From Deltaproteobacteria bacterium UBA4427 (GTDB lineage Bacteria; Myxococcota_A; UBA9160; UBA4427), in assembly GCA_002390675.1 (NCBI GenBank), contig DGPZ01000123.1:1-24761 (forward strand): a DNA stretch of 24,761 nucleotides, read 5' to 3'. The translations under genes were made by a program, and so were the position numbers. Position 1 is the stretch's first letter, and each line of letters begins with the position of its first letter. Positions 22,986 through 24,761 of the stretch are shown here, in pieces. Below the pieces are notes generated by a model. It saw nothing but the letters and a program-made list of their open reading frames with translations. It ran no database searches and was not told the DNA's origin.

Positions 22986-22991
22986 GAACCT

Positions 22992-23015
22992 GGAGGAGCC
23001 CCGAAGGGATCCTCC
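22992..23015 (+). terminator. Stem-loop just after polA
   Basis: GGAGGA (22992-22997) pairs with TCCTCC (23010-23015), with an inner CCC/GGG stem and a CGAA loop after one mismatch. It starts seven bases after the polA stop codon. No T-run follows, so it may stabilise the transcript end rather than terminate by itself. Confidence 0.4.
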
Positions 23016-23155
23016 CGAGGCGCCTGTCGCGGCGATTTAGGTCGAAAAACGGCGAGCTGAGAAAAAAGCGCTGCCGATTTCAAAATATCGTGACACTTGT
23101 TCCGGCTGGGGCGCACTTCATTAGTACAGAAGCCGAATTCCCCTTCCCAGGGATG

Positions 23156-23188
23156 CCCGGGACACCAACGAGGTGTTCCGGGTTTATT
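23156..23188 (+). terminator. Candidate rho-independent terminator downstream of polA
   Basis: CCCGGGACACC (23156-23166) pairs along all 11 positions with GGTGTTCCGGG (23172-23182), allowing one G-U pair, around the loop AACGA. TTTATT follows at 23183-23188. It lies 170 bases after polA and overlaps the start of the sigma-factor remnant. Confidence 0.6.
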
Positions 23189-23358
23189 CGTTTCAGGGCC
23201 CGCTTGCGAATCAAAAGAAAATCGAGGTTTCAAAGAAAACTCGGAAGCTCTACTCGCAGCGCATCTACCGCTTCGCTGTGAAGCGACTGGGCGATCCGAC
23301 GGAAGCCGAGAACGTCGTTCAGGATACGTTCCTCGAGATCCACAGATGTCGCGGGTGA
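23173..23358 (+). pseudogene. Truncated ECF sigma-factor remnant (region 2 only)
   Basis: The open frame ends with KLYSQRIYRFAVKRLGDP followed by TEAENVVQDTFLEIHR, which closely resembles sigma-70 region 2.1-2.2 of ECF sigma factors (core-polymerase-binding helix, with the AExVVQDTF hallmark). It then stops (RCRG, TGA), before regions 2.3-2.4 and all of region 4. The residues before KLY do not look like a sigma N-terminus. The GTG that opens the frame lies inside a terminator hairpin. Twelve bases after the stop the convergent aldo/keto reductase ends. I read it as the leftover of a sigma gene cut by rearrangement; the evidence is about 35 residues only. Confidence 0.5.
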
Positions 23359-23369
23359 ATCCCTGCCGA

Positions 23370-24563
23370 TTACGCTTCGGCGGATTGGGCCCGAGCGGCT
23401 TCGGCGAAGAGGCGTGCAGGGATTTCGGGGCGCGCTCTGGGGACCGAGGCGAGGCGCAAATTCTCTTCGACATGGGCGCCCTCACGCATGCCGACGACAA
23501 CAGATGTGATGTTCGCGGTACTCCGTGCGAATTGGAGGGCTGCGAGAGCTTGGCCTGGCGCATCGGGAAAGGCCTGCTGCACGAAGGTCGGAACTTGGCC
23601 AACGAGTCGCCCGCCATAGAGCGGCGCACTCGCGAAGACGGCCGTTCCTGTATCCCGCAAGCTGTCGAGGATCGCGCGGCTATGTCCATCCGGGCCGAGC
23701 TGGCTTTCGAGCGCGACGCCTTCGCCCATAGCTAAGCCGTAGGGCAATTGGATCGCACGGAGGTGATGGTCGGCCTGGCCGACGTCGAGGGCAGCTTCGA
23801 AGATCTCAACGATGCCCAAGTGGTTTCGATCACTGTCGGGGACGAGAAAACCTTCCCAGGTTGCTAGGCCGTAGGCGCCAATCCATCCGCGCTCAACGGC
23901 TTCTTCGAGAGCACCGAAGGCCGCCTCAAGCGCTGTACGAAAGCCGTCCACGCCGAGGCCTTTGATCTGGAGCTCGGGTTCTTGAATGAGGTAGTAGTCG
24001 ATCGTCTCGAGGCCGAGGTTGCGGCGGCTGCGCTGGACTTGGTCGAGCAGGAAGCCGGGAGCGATCGAGTGGCCGCGGTGGATGTCGTCGAGGGACACGA
24101 TGCCGGAGTCGATATAGGTCGAGTAGAGATCGCGCTGAGCGGAGGTGTAGTCGTGGGCGCGGTCGGGATCCGGTGTCATGGCGCCGCCTTTTGTGACGAC
24201 GACGATCTCGTCTCTCGCGGCGCGTCCTTCGCGAATGGCTCGGCGAAGCGCGTGGCCAACGGCTCGTTCGCTCGTTTGGTAGCGATCCGAGAGCGCCGTG
24301 TTGAAGACGTTCGTCCCTTCCTCGAGCAGGTCGCCTACCACGCTTCGATAGAGCAAGTCGTCGACACCACCGGGATCGCCGCGGAGCGTGCCGAGGGCGA
24401 TGGAGGAAAGCCAGAGGTCGTCGGGCCGCGCGAAATGATCCGGCGCCGCGAGTCGTCCCGCGTCCTCAAGGCGTTTTGCCAAGCGGTCGGCAAAGCGGCG
24501 GGTGCCAACACGGGTAGCGCGTCCCGGGAGCAATTCGGTGGCGTCGGGAACGGGAGGAGTCAT
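23370..24563 (-). CDS. Aldo/keto reductase family protein with altered active site
   Basis: This 397-aa protein has the aldo/keto reductase barrel: ALGTLRGDPG (57-66), NVFNTALSDRYQTSERAVGHAL (85-106), IVVVTKGG (120-127), HSIAPGFLLDQVQRSRRNLGL (165-185), TIDYYLIQEPELQ (187-199) and FASAPLYGGRL. It is closest to the subfamily with an insertion after the lysine strand and a YLHNPE-type motif. In the usual tetrad positions only K125 is standard; Asp, Tyr and His are replaced by N88, D93 and Q194. Y95 lies two residues away. The length exceeds a typical 320-340 aa reductase, mainly in the N-terminus and insertion. The ATG at 24563 lacks a clear ribosome binding site. Substrate is unknown. Confidence 0.85.
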   Translation of the reverse strand: MTPPVPDATELLPGRATRVGTRRFADRLAKRLEDAGRLAAPDHFARPDDLWLSSIALGTLRGDPGGVDDLLYRSVVGDLLEEGTNVFNTALSDRYQTSERAVGHALRRAIREGRAARDEIVVVTKGGAMTPDPDRAHDYTSAQRDLYSTYIDSGIVSLDDIHRGHSIAPGFLLDQVQRSRRNLGLETIDYYLIQEPELQIKGLGVDGFRTALEAAFGALEEAVERGWIGAYGLATWEGFLVPDSDRNHLGIVEIFEAALDVGQADHHLRAIQLPYGLAMGEGVALESQLGPDGHSRAILDSLRDTGTAVFASAPLYGGRLVGQVPTFVQQAFPDAPGQALAALQFARSTANITSVVVGMREGAHVEENLRLASVPRARPEIPARLFAEAARAQSAEA

Positions 24564-24630
24564 GGGTCTGGGAACCTACCGTGCGCGACGCTCTCCGCCT
24601 AGTGTGCAAAGCAGGCGAGGCCCGAATGTC

Positions 24631-24636
24631 TATACT
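24631..24636 (+). promoter_or_regulatory. Possible -10 box (TATACT) of the SDR gene
   Basis: TATACT stands 63 bases before the SDR ATG in the divergent gap with the aldo/keto reductase gene. The -35 region is poor. Its surroundings resemble those of the TATACT before the heme cluster. Confidence 0.3.
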
Positions 24637-24699
24637 GCCGCCGGTTCGCGCCCTCCCGCAATTTTTCGGGCGTGGCGGGGCGACGGAGGGAAACCCGGC

Positions 24700-24761
24700 A
24701 TGGCCATCCTGAACGATCTCTTTTCCATCGAAGGCAAAGTTGCCTTGGTGACAGGCGGCGG
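24700..24761 (+). CDS. Short-chain dehydrogenase/reductase, 5' fragment
   Basis: The window ends 20 codons into this gene. MAILNDLFSIEGKVALVTGG contains the first beta strand and the beginning of the TGxxxGxG dinucleotide-binding motif of classical SDR enzymes, in the FSIEGKVALVTGG form common in oxidoreductases of fatty-acid or alcohol metabolism. GGAGGG (24685-24690) lies nine bases upstream of the ATG. Substrate cannot be told from the fragment. Confidence 0.8.
   Translation, partial: MAILNDLFSIEGKVALVTGG

Noticed and set aside
22667..23735. Long frames on both strands across the polA end and the aldo/keto reductase end
   Set aside because: They cross two real genes and two hairpins, are rich in Arg and Ser, and have no recognisable motif. 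Only the short sigma-like frame at 23173-23358 has family-like residues.

Overview
This 24.8 kb window carries ordinary Gram-negative chromosomal genes at high density, with short intergenic gaps, frequent 4-nt start/stop overlaps, and base composition that looks roughly 60% G+C by eye. LpxD implies a lipid A outer membrane, and MreD/PBP2/RodA imply rod-type wall growth. The heme cluster (HemX-like protein, HemA, HemC, fused CobA-HemD, HemB) is an arrangement familiar from delta-proteobacterial lineages. Together with the LLM flavin oxidoreductase, TetR, SDR and aldo/keto reductase genes, this suggests a deltaproteobacterial-type bacterium (Desulfobacterota/Myxococcota/Binatota-like). No marker here fixes the phylum. 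I see no tRNA, rRNA, phage genes, transposase or CRISPR array.

Layout. 1-3693: end of a probable mreC, then mreD-mrdA-rodA, coupled by ATGA overlaps (elongasome). 3694-4034: a hairpin-rich gap with facing terminators for rodA (+) and trxA (-). 4035-4358: trxA (-). 4359-4690: divergent spacer with a two-copy 36-bp tandem repeat. 4691-6276: a deoxyhypusine-synthase-like gene overlapping a macro-domain gene, the least explained pair in the window. 6466-12464: tetrapyrrole cluster, hemX-like, hemA, hemC, cobA-hemD, hemB and a 59-aa DUF4177-like protein, which covers glutamyl-tRNA to uroporphyrinogen III/precorrin-2 except for GSA aminotransferase. 12499-13563: LLM flavin oxidoreductase (-), divergent from a universal stress protein gene (13819-14640) that has a structured leader.

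14644-17762: lpxD, rnhB with a Bacillus-like N-terminal region, truD. 17817-19342: cysK and a gamma carbonic anhydrase homologue. 19485-20165: a TetR repressor whose start codon lies inside a palindromic candidate operator. 20277-22985: polA with an inactivated proofreading domain. 22986-23369: hairpins and a truncated ECF sigma-factor remnant. 23370-24563: a divergent aldo/keto reductase (-) lacking most of the catalytic tetrad. 24700-end: the start of an SDR gene.

No clear-cut new multi-gene system is visible. The most promising unexplained items are the DHS-like/macro-domain pair, the 36-bp tandem repeat, the structured usp leader, and the altered active sites of RNase HII and the aldo/keto reductase. 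All family assignments are by reading motifs; no database search was run.
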